Below, piece after piece: positions 35,685-48,557 of a stretch of 64,000 nt of DNA. A model generated the notes under the pieces. That model was not told the DNA's origin, did not search any database, and was given only the letters and a program-made list of their open reading frames with translations. A program made the position numbers and the translations under genes. Within the stretch, counting starts at the first letter, position 1; the number at the start of each line of letters is the position of its first letter. The DNA comes from Panonychus citri (taxonomy: Eukaryota > Arthropoda > Arachnida > Trombidiformes > Tetranychidae). The DNA lies in the NCBI RefSeq assembly GCF_014898815.1, contig NW_026515433.1, positions 952,501 to 1,016,500 on the forward strand. Direction: 5' to 3'.

Positions 35685-38600
35685 TCAGGATTTAAACTTG
35701 TGAATCTGAGCGAGTTGAATTATTTTCATTGGAAATTGACCTTCGGCACCAAGGGCTTCATCAACCAGCGACATTATTGTCTTGAAATTACGAGTCGAAC
35801 CACCGTGATTACCGTACCATGGATATTGTTGAGGACAAGCGGTTGGATGGCAAACTGGCATGTATCGGGTGTCCGATCGAGAGGCTTCATCGGCTTGAGC
35901 TGCTTCGCCGTTTTTGTCAAGATAGTGTTTGAGTACACAAGTGTGGGGACGGTTACAGACTCCGGATGTTGATTTACTTGTGTCCTCACATTTAAGGTTC
36001 CAAGTGCCCAAAGGTTGTGGATCTTTCATCCATGAAACTAATTGTTGGAAGGTGACAAAGTGAACGTCTTTGTGATCTTTTAAAATTTTCTCAATGAACT
36101 TGTTCAAGGCTCGAACCTTAGTTTTCGAGGTGAACCAGGTAACATGGAAATTAAGTTGGAAAGGAGCGCGATTAGTTGAATAATGACGATTGAAATTGTC
36201 CATGAGAAATTCAACAATATCGGAACCATCGTCAGTCTCATCGGCCGAAGGGAAAACACATTGATCTAAATGGTGGCAAGTATTAAATTCATTGAAATAT
36301 GGATTCAATGGGATCTCCCAAAGTCCAGGGTAAGGTTTGGTTGGACATTTAAGCGGACGGCCAAGGTAAGGTGATGATCGTTTTGATCGGTTTAAAGGCT
36401 CTGATCTTTTTTGACGTTGGGGTGTTCCTCCTGGTGGACCACGGCCATTTCGTCCGTCAGTGTTAAGAATATCAGTTCGTCCACCTGATGATCCTTCAGA
36501 GGAGCCACTTCCTCCATTATTGTTATTATTATTATTGTTGTTGTTATTGCTTGGATTGTTTGAACAATCAAATGGTTGTCGATGGTCAAAGGTGAAAGGC
36601 CAAATGGGAACTGGACTTCGAGGAGCAACAATTGTTGAATCATACATGAGACCAAAATCGTGCATCATTTCAAACATTGGGTCACCTCCAGGCTTAAGGT
36701 ATGGACCACGAAGTCCAACAATATTGTCTCTGGTCAAAACTCCGTTGGTAGTTACACCGCCGTTGGCAAATTTCAACAGGATCTCTCTCATACCGATAAC
36801 CTCTTCAGCCCATTGTGAATAATTGGCACGGTCAGTCCACCATGTTTCGGGTGTTCTATGACTAAAAACATAATCAAAAGTATAATGATTAGAAAATTAT
36901 GAGAATCGATCAAAAAATGAACTAATTAAACACATACGTGATTGAATGAAGTCCAATTTCATGGCCTTGACCAGCGAGCCATTGGATCTCAGCATAATTA
37001 GCATATTCGTGGTTAATGAAAAATGTTGATCGGATTCCACATCCATTTGGATTATTTCTGCAAAGAAAACAATTAATTAGTTCTCGATCAATAAAATACC
37101 CAATCACTTGTTACACAACAATTACCTTGATTGAGCTGTTGAGTATTTGCCACTGTAGCCTAAGATTTTTTTGTACGTTTCAAAGACGAGCTCATTAACT
37201 GCCCCACTGAAACTGAGGAGGACAAACTGTGGCGTTTGTGGAGCGGGAATACCGCCGGGAATTGTTGTACCTTCATCAGTACAGAAACAATTGGGTAATT
37301 GGCAAGTTTGCTTATTGCAAACGGTCAGTTTATCTTGATTAGTTGCTGCCTTTTCCTCTGGATCCTCTTCGACTGGACCACAGACCAATGAGGCCGTTTT
37401 AAAAGTACAGAATTTTAACTTATCGTCAAAATAAAGTGACGGTGGACAAGCCTGAGAGTAAGCATGGTAAGCACCGCAAAGGTAAAACCTTTTACAGTTA
37501 CTTGGGTCAGCGTAAAGTCCATCGGATCTTGGACAATTAAAAGGTGACCTGTCGTCATCGTCATCTTCACCTTCTTCAGGCTCATCGGGCTTATTTCGTG
37601 AGGGGGATCCTCGCGATGGAGGTGGTGATGGTGTTGAAGATGCTACTGATGAAGATGATGATGGTGATTGTGATCTACGTCCATTGTTTGCTTGACCAAG
37701 GGACTGGGGCGCTCGTCGACCTTGACCCAATGTTTCACCTGAAGAATAAAAAAAAGAACCAACAATTAACAATCAAACCTTAACAATTAACTCAACAATC
37801 AGGATGAATATAAATCAGTTTTGTGTATTACAATTGAAATCAATTTAATTGTTGAAAGACGGAAATCGGCTAATGATGTTGCTTAATAATCAAATTTAAT
37901 TAACAACTGATCGTGTTTATTATAAGTATTAATTGATTGTAACTAAACTGGTTTAAAATGAAACGGGAAACACCTAGACGAGATTTAATTGATTATCATC
38001 AATGAAATGATTTAATGAAATAAATTAAAACGATAACAATTTGATTTTAGTGTCAACAATTAAGGTAACGATAGTAAATTATGGTTAATCGATAAGTGAA
38101 TCATTTTAATTTTGATTAAAATTGTATTGATTTAACTTTTACCTTTCCGGAAGTTCAGATTAATTAATTAACCAGATTAAAGATAAATAATTAACAATTT
38201 AAACTGTTAACCTAAAAGGTAAAACAAAATTTGATTAATTTCTTGAATTAAAATTTTTGTTGATCTTCAAATGATTAACCTTAATTAAAAGTTGAACTGG
38301 ATTACAATTAAATTTTATTTAAACTAAATTTAATTTGGCAAATGACTTTTGATCATTAAAATGTCCAATCATTTGATTGTTACGATCAACTAAATTTAAA
38401 TTGATCAGTTTGACTAAACAATCAGGTGATGATTAAAAAAAAAGGATTCAACTTTTAATCCAAACAATTTAACTTGCTATTTAAATCTTATTTAAATGAA
38501 ACAATCAATCGGAGGATAATAATCAGATTGATTCAAGAAAATAATAATTTTGATTAATATCTAATTAAGAGCAATAATAATCATGACCTTAAATCAATTG

Positions 38601-40164
38601 TTAATCGTTGATCAAATGAATTATATGATAACTGAAAATGTTCAATAAGTTTAATGAGCTTAAATTGAGTGATTAACTAAATAGTCTAAAAATACTTAAT
38701 TGTAGATCAAAGGGATTGTTAATGATAACAATTTAAATAGAGACGAAAAAAAAACGAATTGAAAAATACAAAGTTAATTGTGATTCTAATCAGATTACAG
38801 TTACTTTAAAAAGCCAAAAAATAATAATAACGGTAATTGTTGTTCGTGAACAAAATCAACGTTTTGTTAAACAACAATTAACACAAATTTAAACGGAAAT
38901 TTGGTCACAATCAAAGTAATTAATGAGAGAGAGATACTAATCATCTACAAGTAGCCAATATAATCCGATGTCCATCATGGTTAAGATAATGAATTAGATA
39001 TGATTAAGTTTCTTCCGTATCATGACAATTTGATTACAATCGGATTAAAGAGATGACAATTGATTAAATAGTCGATTTAATCATAAAGGAAATGTAAATA
39101 ATAACTAAATCAACGATGAATCAAGTCCGTTGTTAACGCTATTAAATCATTGCGAAGTCTATCAAATCATCAATCCAGATCTAAATCCAAATCCAATCTT
39201 ATCGAGTCTTATTTTTTTCCTTACAATAATAATAAGATTAATTTACAAGCTTGACAGGTAAACTTAATCGACAGGTAACATGTTATGATTATTGATGATA
39301 ATTGAATATAATAGTGATTGGGACACGGGCACTTTAATTTTCAGCTCAAATGATCAGATTTCGGGTTAAGGGTAACATGGGTTATGAATGTAGTTTTTTT
39401 CTTATCATTTTGTCAAAATTAAAGGAACCGGATTAATATAAATCATTAATCATTGATTTTAGAAGAAGTAAATTGATCAGAAGGATGTTCATTTGAAGAT
39501 GATTAATAAATCGTAATGATTGTCGCGTATATTTGATTATCATGGTTTTCGGATTTTTTTTGTCTCTTCCCAATAACTTTACACACATGATTAAGTTAAT
39601 TGGATCTGTTAACTATTAAGAACGTAATTGTTGATGTCTATCGGTTTGTGGATAAGATTAGTAAACTATCAAGGAACAATCAACAAATTGTAAAACAATG
39701 GCACCGGTGAAGTCAATCTAATCACATATGAGGAAAATAATCAAAATGATTGATCAAATAAACTCTTGGGAGTGGTAACTATTGTTAGAATTGTTTAAAT
39801 GTTAATTGTTGTGTTATACTTGAGTGAAAATTGAATACACAAGATGAATAATAAAAGTAGAATGATAATTGTTATAAGACTAATTAAGAAGAGGAACAAA
39901 AATTGATGATTAACAGAAAAAAAGGTTAATTAATGTAAAACAAAAACAATTGAAGGAAAAAAACTTTGCAACTCTAATTGTCTCTCATCAGCAATAAGCA
40001 ATTGACCTCTCAATCAAATCGATGAATGTTTCGAAAAAAATGAGTAAAAAGTAATCAATTTGATTGGAACTAAATTAAATTGATTAAGAAAATTAAGAAA
40101 ATTAAGACTTACCAATGAACAAAGTGACAATCACAATGAGAATTACGCTTTTGAAATGAATCAT
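35685..40164 (-). CDS. Chitin deacetylase-like protein (chitin-binding + CE4 domains)
   Basis: Exons 40164-40113, 37738-37126, 37057-36938 and 36861-35685 join in phase to 653 residues. Exon 1 is a signal peptide (MIHFKSVILIVIVTLFIG). Exon 2 has an acidic Ser/Pro linker, a peritrophin-A chitin-binding domain (FNCPRSDGLYADPSNCKRFYLC...CPPSLYFDD) and the start of the polysaccharide-deacetylase domain. No LDLa domain is present, so it fits the CDA4/CDA5-like groups rather than serpentine/vermiform. Motif 2 HSITH and motif 3 RGPYLKPGGD are intact, as is YDSTIVA. Motif 1, usually TFDDA, reads SFSGAVN and lacks both aspartates. An Asn/Gly/Ser-rich insertion of about 75 residues, with dibasic RQKR, interrupts the catalytic domain. 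It would act extracellularly on cuticle or gut chitin, if active. Confidence 0.88.
37739..40112 (-). other. Intron 1 of the chitin deacetylase gene
   Basis: 2.4-kb AT-rich intron between the signal-peptide exon and the chitin-binding exon, bounded by g|gtaagt and ttcttcag. No nested ORF or RNA is recognised. Confidence 0.65.
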
Positions 40165-43100
40165 CTCTTTGTTGATGATTAGTGATCACTTTTTATAAAC
40201 AAAGGATTTGATTGTCACAATTGTTTTTTGCTGGATTAATTTGTTGTGTGTTAACTTTGGTTAATCAATTGAATTAATAACAGATTATTTCCTGTTATAT
40301 TAACGTACAGCCATAGGGTTTTGGTTGCTTAAGGCTAATTAATTAAGTTGAATTAAGTTTCCAGTTGAAAAGATCACAAGAAAAACCAAACAAAAAGGTA
40401 AAGTTGATTAGCTTATAATTTGTTTTTCATCAATTTTAACTTTAATTACTATGATTTCTTTGTTGATTAACTTTAAGAAGATGATAGTCACTTTTGTACT
40501 AAGAGTTCTGATAGTTTAATGATGATGATGATCTCGTTTTGATGGTGATGATGTTTGGATTGCCGGTTGGTTATAATTAGAGAGATAATTTAAGACAGAA
40601 ACAATAATTACTAATAAAGATGTTGAAACTTTAATTTTCACTCTGGATTTGGGCAGCAAAGGACAATCAACATTTCACTTGGGACATGATTCAGTTGTAC
40701 CCAAGAAGAAGACGCAAAGGTAAGTAGATATCATGATGATTTCAAATTGAGAAAAAAAATCAAATCAAGAAGGAGAAAAAGGCGTTCAGAAAATGAGAGA
40801 GAGAGAGAGAGAGATTGAAGATGTTTTATAAGAATTTAGTGTAGAATATAAAAAGAGGGCTTCGAACGTGGCTTGTTACCGATAACAGGTAATCGAAATT
40901 TAGGTCATGAGATCACTAGTTAATACGACGCCTTCTTCTTCTTCTTCAATTTATCTTCATCTTCTTTCAGTTTCAATTCTACTCTCTCAATAATCTTGTT
41001 TCCATCTTAATCCATACAAATACACCATCAGAATTGGAATCATCATCATCATCTTAACCAAATCTCGTAAACATTTCTATTCATCGTAATCTAGGATTAG
41101 TTAGTCTCAAGTGAACAATTTCGGTCCGGCCTATGACGAACCTTAATTATTCTTCTCTTTATTTAGATTAGTTTGTCCTAATTTAGATCACTTTTCACTT
41201 AATCTAAATTAAGTTAGGTTCATTTGAAGATTTCTAGTTGAATAGTAATATTTTCCACCATTGGAGGTAATCTCACTTTCTTCTCAATCGTTGGTCACGC
41301 GGATTTGATTGGATTTCAAGAATTTTTGTTCACTTGGCTGTTAATTTATTACATCAGGTTAATTTCTTGATTAATTACAAAATACTTGAAAAATTTTCCT
41401 CGTTTAACTTGATTTTAAACGATGATAATTGTTTCTTTTTTTTACTTTGTGCTTTAATTGTAACGATTCAATAATCGCTCCTTGATTATAGTAGTTAAGG
41501 AAAGAATAAGTAATAGTAAAAAGAGTATCATAATTACCATAAAGAAATCAGTGTCTTTGTTTTTCCACTGTGAACCATAGTAACTAAATCATCAAGTTGC
41601 AGCAACAGATAAGTGGTTATCCAATCCCAAGGTCGTTGAATGGTTAACATAAGACATAATTTTACATCGTAATTTGAAACCAAAGATGACAAATTCGATT
41701 ACTCAAAAGATATAGAAAATACTGAGAAAATTTCAGTTAGCTTATTGGAAGAAAAAAATATTAACATAAACAAAGAGAAGAAAAAATTTGATTAATTGGT
41801 TAGCAAACATATTCAATCATCTTGGTTACAAATGAGAAGCATTTAGTCAGCTATTGGTGACTTGTCATCGCCGCGAAGTGAAAGAAATTCATTTAAACAA
41901 ATATAAAAAAGTTAAAAGAGACAAATTAATTAGAAAATCTATAAAAACAAAAGAAAAACAATTAACTTAATCTCTCTCAATTTTTGCGCAAAAAAGAATT
42001 TCGAATATTTAAATTGTTCGAAAAGTGTCTCCATCTATCGACCGAAAAACCAAATAAGAACATTTTTTGTTCTCCAACTTTTTTATTCTCATTTACTGTT
42101 AATTAGTTGATTAACAATTTCTATTTATTATCTCATCTAATCTTATTTATCTTTGTTTTCACCATTTACCAGGTATTAAATTGTCACTGCAACAAATGTT
42201 TAAAGTTAAATAAACGATTGATTGATTTGTGTCTCTCTCTCTGTGAGTGTCTTTTGTTTACCAGTAAACAAACATGTTGATACAATTACTTTAAATTTTG
42301 GCCTGGACTTAAATTTTACCTTTTTTTGGACAATTGTGATTAACAGTGAAAACCTTTTTGACTAAAAATTAAATCCAGTGACAATCAACGCGAGTCCTTG
42401 ACTGTGTTTTAAGTGTTTTAATTACCAACAATTTAAACTTAACCACCATCACCATTTATAAGACTAACATTTACCTATTCAATTTTATTTTCCTATCTCA
42501 ACCCATTCTAATCAGGTCAAGGTTGATGATTTATCCAATTTGATTGGTTTTTTTTGTTTCTTTTTGTCTTTTCATTCATCCTCATTAATTTTTGTTTCTT
42601 AATTGAGCTAATTTTATATTCGTTATCCCATATCCATAACCATTATGTTACCATTGAACCTTGAGAAATTTAAGATTTCCAAGGTTTCCATCAATTAGAT
42701 ATTTGATTTCTCTCCGTTTTGTTTTTAATTCTATTAATTCTTGTAAACCAGTTAACCCATCAACTATTAACTTGTTCAACAATCACTAATTACTAATCAC
42801 TCTAACTAACTAGTTCCTAAGGAGGTTTAATCACATTATGTAATTAGAGATTGAGACAAAATGAATGTTAATTGTAATTTAATGACTATCATTAGTGAAA
42901 CATCAACATCAACATCATCTGAAAGTTAATCAATCTAATCATTTACAATTAACTTGGATTATGCTTTTCAACTTACTTTACATCATCAACAATTTAAGGT
43001 AAGTTAATCAATTATTCACCATATTTGTCCCTAGAAAATTAAGCTTGATTAGTTGATTTGTTTTCCAATTTCTTTGTGTCTGTTACTTTAACTATTATAA

Positions 43101-44694
43101 CCTTAAAACACATTTGACCTTTTAAAAGATGATAATTAGTCAACTATTACAATTAATTTACCTGGAAGGATTTTAGTTGATTGACTAAATCAAATTTGAT
43201 GCCATAATTTAATAGTAAAATCATTTGATTATCTTGTCATTCACCTTGCGGAGATATTTTCAATTCTGATAGTTGATTGAAGTTAATTGTTGATCAACGT
43301 GGAAACAATTGATCAGCGATAATTTTTTGTTTACAATTAGAGAAATTAATTTTATCTTATTCTTATCCTTTTGAGTTAATTGTTTACAATATTGAGAGAT
43401 ACAATTAAGAGTTACCTTTGTATTAATGTATTTTTGTAAAAGTTAAAAAGGATTTCCGTATATGTACAATTATTATAATGAAAATAGACAATTAAATAAC
43501 GATAATCAAAATTAATTGCTCATTTCATCGGTAACAAAACTAATTGTAATCAATCAACAATCAAATTAATCAATGATTCATGAATCATCAATCTCATAGA
43601 AGTGTAAAAGTTAATTTATAAGCTTAATTAGTTGATCAAATTGTTTGATCATGCTTTTTATTTAATAGAAATAAATAACAGATCAAATTTATCATACTAA
43701 TTGTAAACAATTAATTAGGGGGAAAATTTTCACTTGTTTCTATTTTTAATCAACAATCAAAATCTCAAGTGGTTAAGAAGATGATCTAGTTAGACAGTTG
43801 ATCAAATCTTTGATTAGCTGCTCTTTAAACTAGTTTAATAGTTACAATTGAATCGAACGAGTAAATGAAATTAAGATTAATTTTAACAAAATTTAATCGA
43901 AAACATTTTTTTTTCTTTTTTCTCATTTTTCGAACTTCGAATTTGGTTTTTGAAAAGCGCGGGCTCGACATTTTTCTCTTTTCCCCTTTTGAAGAAAAAG
44001 AAAAATCTTCACAATAAAAGATTTAGATTTTTTTTGGTAACTATCTTTCAATTGTTTTCTTTTCTTTTCCTCTTTTAATTTCTTCCAAATAGTTTATCAG
44101 AATGTTGATCATCGTCTTGTTCTAACAACTATTGAGTCTATTTGTTTATGGTTTACTTCCTGGTGTCCAAGGATGGTGAATCTTTCTTCTGTATTTCAAC
44201 CTTATTTGCTGATCAAATTCATTGGTAACTAATAGTAGAGCCTCTCTCTTTTCTATTGATGTGAAGAGAAAAATAGAGAAAAAGAGAAGGAGAGAAAGAG
44301 AGAGAGAGAGAGTGAGAGAGAAAAGTGTATGTAAGAAGAGTAAAAAAGACAACAATAATAAAGGAATATCAACTATATCCATAATATATATTCCCATCAA
44401 AATTGTGAAAACGAATTTGCTTTTTTCTCTTATAAACATCATCGAGATCCTATTAACCACCTTCATGACTGTGATTCCAATTTGGTTGATTTTTCATTAA
44501 TTGTCTGGTTTTTTCACGTGGTTCCAACTAGATTATTGTAAACCAGTTGTTCTTGGCCTCACTGATATTTCTGTCAAACACACTCACATACCTACTACAT
44601 ACACTCATATTCTTCGCTTACATTTACCAATACACTCACACACACACAAACACAAAAGACAGATTGGGTCTTCTTCCTGTTTACCTCTTAGGAA
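40165..44694. other. 4.5-kb intergenic region
   Basis: Between the divergent chitin deacetylase gene and the next plus-strand gene. Donor-like sites with exon-like context occur at 40720 (cgcaaag|gtaagt) and 42999 (tttaag|gtaagt). They could end noncoding first exons of the 44695 gene, which is preceded by an acceptor-like tttacctcttag. A GA microsatellite is at 40797-40814 and a GA/CT block at 44285-44325. The frames around 44146-44500 follow the repeats and are not called. Confidence 0.4.
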
Positions 44695-46648
44695 ATGTCC
44701 TCGACGAAAGGACAGAGTATATTGGAAAAATGGTTACAAGATATGCCCAATAGTAATCAGAGATCGGTGAAAAGAGAAAAACGAGACTGTGATGATCTGT
44801 TGGCAAGTAAAACGAGTAGCTCGTCCAACCTATTCCTCAACCAGTTTTTACCATCAGTATCAGCTTTACCCTCATTACCATCATCTGCATCATCATCTTC
44901 AGCAACATCAAGCTCAACGGGACCGATAAACAACGGATTAAGGGCTCAAGATTTATCTAAACTACCTAAGGTAAATTATCTTACATGAAAGAACAAGCAT
45001 TTTATTTTCATTCAAAGTCTCTTCTCAACTGATTGAAGCTCCATTGTCTCACCCTTTCTTCTTATATCGAGTGTGTATTCTCTATCGATTTTCAGGCCAA
45101 GGGATTGATTCACATCAGTTTTAGCTTCAAAACTCAAATTCTTTTCAAATGATTTCTCAAAATTAATCTGTTCATTAAGTCCAATTCCAATCCTCATGAA
45201 ATTATTTCTCTTCTCCATTACAGAAAGTACCTGATAGCGTTCAAGATTTAACCAATTGTATAGATGCTAAAAGTATTAAAGGAGTATTTGGTTGGTCTAC
45301 TGTCAACGATATTCCTTTACCTGTAATCCTACGAGAGGATCAAAAATTGGTACCAGTCAGGGTTGTTGAACTAAAGGTAATATCTCATTTTCTTTCTCGA
45401 TCCTCACATTGTTTACATGGATGGAGTTATGTCATGTTTGAAATATCTTGCATTTTCTATCTCTTGCAACATTACAAATCTCTATAAGTTTCAAGATTCC
45501 ATGTTACTCTTTCAATCTTTTGCTTTGTTCTTATCTTTTCATCTTCATTTATCTGTTATCAGGTCATTGGTAAATACAGTGAATCCTTACCATGGACAGT
45601 ATTCTCTTGTATAAATGTCCGTAGTTACTACATTACAGACAATGAGGCAAAACTATTAAATGAAATCAATGGATTCCACTGTAATTATCTCTATGGCTTT
45701 GAGCAATTCACCTCAAAGGACGTAGTCGTCTGCCTCTCTGATGTTGTAGCCCTAAATAAATTCTTGGAGCAAAGTGAACAAATCTTCAATCAAGGTCTTT
45801 CTAAAGCTGACGTCGATGGTCTCGGTTTTATTAATGTATCGGGATACGTGATATTGCCTTATATTAGCAAGAAAACAGTTTGTAATAAAACATCAACAGC
45901 ATCTCCTCCACCTGAAGCCACCACTACACCTCCTCCGACACCGACAAGTAGTAGTAACAATGCTGCTTCTAACAATAACATCCCAAGTACTGAAAATGAA
46001 TCTTCAAACGATGATGGTAATGGTTTACCGACCAGTGAATCCAATCCTGACAATGAAGATAGTTCAAGTTTCGTGGTACAAAAGTACGTCCCTGAGTCGT
46101 TGAGCACCAAATTTTTCCTGTTGGTTAAAGAGAACAAAATTGAAATGACTGAATGGGATGCATCTTATTTAAAAATGTTGTATATATATGCAGGTATTGA
46201 CAACTGTCAGATTCCTCCAAATGATAAATTGTGTTTACTTAGTGACCTCAAATGGGATTCGTCTCTGTGTCCACTGCAAATAGAGGAATGTGATCCTAGA
46301 GGAGGTCAGAATTACCATCCACCTAAAAACTATCTTACCTCACCATATACACACCGTGGACCTGAAAGAGTAGCCATGGACCTGAATTCTCATCTCAGTC
46401 ACCATCTTCACTTACATTCTCATTTAAACCCTCATCCTCATCCCCAACCCGTTCTTCAATCTCATCATCATCAAACACGTTCAGTTTTCTCAATGCAGAA
46501 CTCAAGTAAACAGAACACGAATAACCATCATAACCATAGCCACTCTCATGTCACCCACCATCATCAACCACTCAACTCTAGCAATTGTATCAATCATAAT
46601 CAATCTTGGCCTCTTTCACCGGCTAACCGAAAAATATCCAGATTATAG
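44695..46648 (+). CDS. Unrecognised 504-residue protein with conserved-looking core
   Basis: Exons 44695-44970, 45224-45376 and 45563-46648 join in phase 0. I do not recognise the family. Residues 1-90 are basic then Ser/Ala-rich. Residues about 93-235 form a compact, non-repetitive core that reads like a folded domain: IKGVFGWSTVNDIPLPVI, PWTVFSCINVRSYYITDNEA, then LLNEINGFHCNYLYG and FTSKDVVVCLSDV. A Thr/Pro/Ser-rich linker follows, then a second short folded segment with CQIP, CLLS, CPLQ and EECD cysteines. The last 100 residues are His-rich (repeated HSH, HPHPH, HHH). There is no signal peptide or membrane helix, so a nuclear or cytosolic role is likely. It converges on RpS4 with 89 bp between stop codons. 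Confidence 0.8.
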
Positions 46649-46653
46649 ATTGT

Positions 46654-46659
46654 AATAAA
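46654..46659 (+). terminator. Polyadenylation signal AATAAA
   Basis: Canonical hexamer starting five bases after the stop codon of the 44695-46648 gene, which would give a very short 3' UTR in this tight convergent gap. Confidence 0.5.
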
Positions 46660-46737
46660 TTAAAAAATTCAAAAACTACAAAATTTGAAGTTTCAAAATG
46701 TTATTTTAATATTTTAGCCAATATCGATATTGAAAAT

Positions 46738-48093
46738 TTAACTACTTCGCTTGAGAGCCAATCGTTTATCTCTCTCCTCGGCGACAGTGAGACGGATACC
46801 CCGACCCTTGGGAAGTGAAATATAAGGTTTGGATCCTTTTCCGATAACGAAAATGTAATTCAATCTGAAAATGAAACAAAATGAAACAAGATTAGAAATT
46901 TCAATACCATTGTAATAGACAAAATGTTAAAATTCGTGTCAGGAAGACTAATCTAACTTTCATAGAGATCAAGAATTATGGACAATATTTGTCATCATCG
47001 AATGTTAGATTTTCCATTAAACAAGAGAAGAATTTTACCTGGTAGCGAAAGAATGTCCTCGAGAATCTTTAACGTGTACAATATCGAAACTACCAGGATG
47101 TCGCTCCCTAGAGGTAATAGTACCGATTCGACCCAAATTGTGCCCTCCAGTGACCATGCAAAGGTTACCAGTTTCAAATTTCAAGAAATCCAAGATTTTA
47201 CCAGTGGCAATTTCGATTCGGACTGAGTCGTTTGGCTTGATCAGGGGATCAGGATACCGAATAGTTCGTCCATCATGTGTAACAATGAAGGGAACTCCTT
47301 TGGGTCCAGTAGCAACTCGCTTGACCTTACAAAGTTTGTACTAAAAATAACAAAATTACAATTAGCCACGTGGTTTGAAAAAGGTTGATTCCATTCAACT
47401 TACAGTTGCCTCTTCAGGCCTAATTCTGTGGAGGGTAAATCGACCCTTAACATCATAAAGAATTCTGTAATAATCCTTAGTTCGATCGATGGTTAAAACA
47501 TCTGAAATGAAATAAATAAAATGATTAGAATTGTACAGCAAATGGGTAATTCTCACAGACAATAAGTAGTGTATACAACGAGAGACCATATTGCGATGCT
47601 TTATTTTAAGCCTTAGTTTGAACAATAAACAAATTCATTTGTTAAATGTCTTCGATAAAGGCTCTCTCTCTATTTCCCTTTAATGACCAAGATAAACTTA
47701 CCCATGAAACCAGCAGGATAATTAGAATCAGTTCTAACTTTACCATCAACTTTGATGGTACGTTGCATGACAATCTTGGTAACTTCAGCATTAGTTAAAG
47801 CAAACTTGAGTCGATTTCTCAAAATGATTACGAGAGGAATGGATTCTCGTAATTTGTGTGGACCAGTTGATGGACGAGGAGCGAAAACACCACCTAATTT
47901 GTCCAACATCCATGATTTTGGGGCTGCTAATCGCTTAAGATGCTTCTTTAAACCACGAGCCTATTCAAGAACAAGAGAGAAACCATAACAAAGATTCAAG
48001 TATTAACACCAAGTCCAAATGATTAGACAACAAGCAAATTCACAGGATCGAAACAACACAGGACAGGTCATCGAAAACAATCAAACTTACCAT
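46738..48093 (-). CDS. RpS4: 40S ribosomal protein S4 (eS4)
   Basis: Exons 48093-48091, 47960-47702, 47501-47404, 47340-47039 and 46864-46738 join in phase to 262 residues, one fewer than human. The first coding exon is the ATG alone, followed by ARGLKKHLKRLAAPKSWMLDKLGG. The S4 RNA-binding segment (IPLVIILRNRLKFALTNAEV), the eS4 central domain (THDGRTIRYPDPLIKPND) and the KOW region (GHNLGRIGTI) are all intact, ending VAEERDKRLALKRSS. It is an essential component of the small subunit body. A pyrimidine tract suitable for a TOP start lies about 90 bp upstream of the ATG. The last intron carries a box C/D snoRNA, a usual arrangement for ribosomal-protein genes. It is head-to-head with the MTRES1-like gene. 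Confidence 0.97.
46932..47003 (-). ncRNA. Box C/D snoRNA in the last RpS4 intron
   Basis: On the minus strand the intron contains ATTCG, then a perfect C box ATGATGA (46998-46992), about 49 nt, a D box CTGA (46942-46939) and CACGAAT. ATTCG and CGAAT pair as the terminal stem that brings C and D boxes together. The guide position just upstream of the D box reads GATTAGTCTT. Its complement AAGACUAAUC matches, as I recall it, a conserved large-subunit rRNA segment, and pairing extends to about 14 nt with one mismatch. It would direct 2'-O-methylation of an A in that segment by the D+5 rule. Size and hosting in a ribosomal-protein intron are typical. No clear C'/D' pair was found. Confidence 0.75.
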
Positions 48094-48178
48094 GATTAAT
48101 TAATTAAATTACTAAACAAAACAAATTATATAAATACACCAAACTACCGAAACCGATTTAGAAAACGGAAACAGAATT

Positions 48179-48187
48179 GAAAGGAAG
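48179..48187 (-). promoter_or_regulatory. TOP-like pyrimidine tract of RpS4
   Basis: Minus-strand CTTCCTTTC, followed by a leader of about 85 nt to the RpS4 ATG. Ribosomal-protein transcripts usually start at a C within such a tract. The exact start is inferred. Confidence 0.45.
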
Positions 48188-48557
48188 TTATCCTAGTGGC
48201 GATAAAAGTGACATCTAACATTCAGTTTCTTAAAATTCTTCGAGCGGGAAATTTAATTCTTTTCCATTCCAATTAAAACAAATTACTTTTCATCTTTTCT
48301 ATTGCAATTAGAATCATTTGAATCTATCAGTTCGACAAATTAACTTTATTAAGAGATAATAAATTGTTCTATTTAATTGATATAAAGAACAATTTCTAGT
48401 AATCAGATTGTTTTCTTTCTCCAATAAGAAAAAGAGTTCATAGTAACCGCGGTTTCTTTTTCTTGGTTTCAAGAGAAAAAAAAATTTTCATGTGTTTGTA
48501 ATTTTTTGATTTTCTTATTAAATTAATTTCTTTTTAAGAAGAATTAACTTATTAATT

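Noticed and set aside
47502..47701. Possible H/ACA snoRNA in RpS4 intron 2, with an ACA near its 3' end
   Set aside because: No convincing H box or paired hairpins were found; the ACA alone is not evidence.
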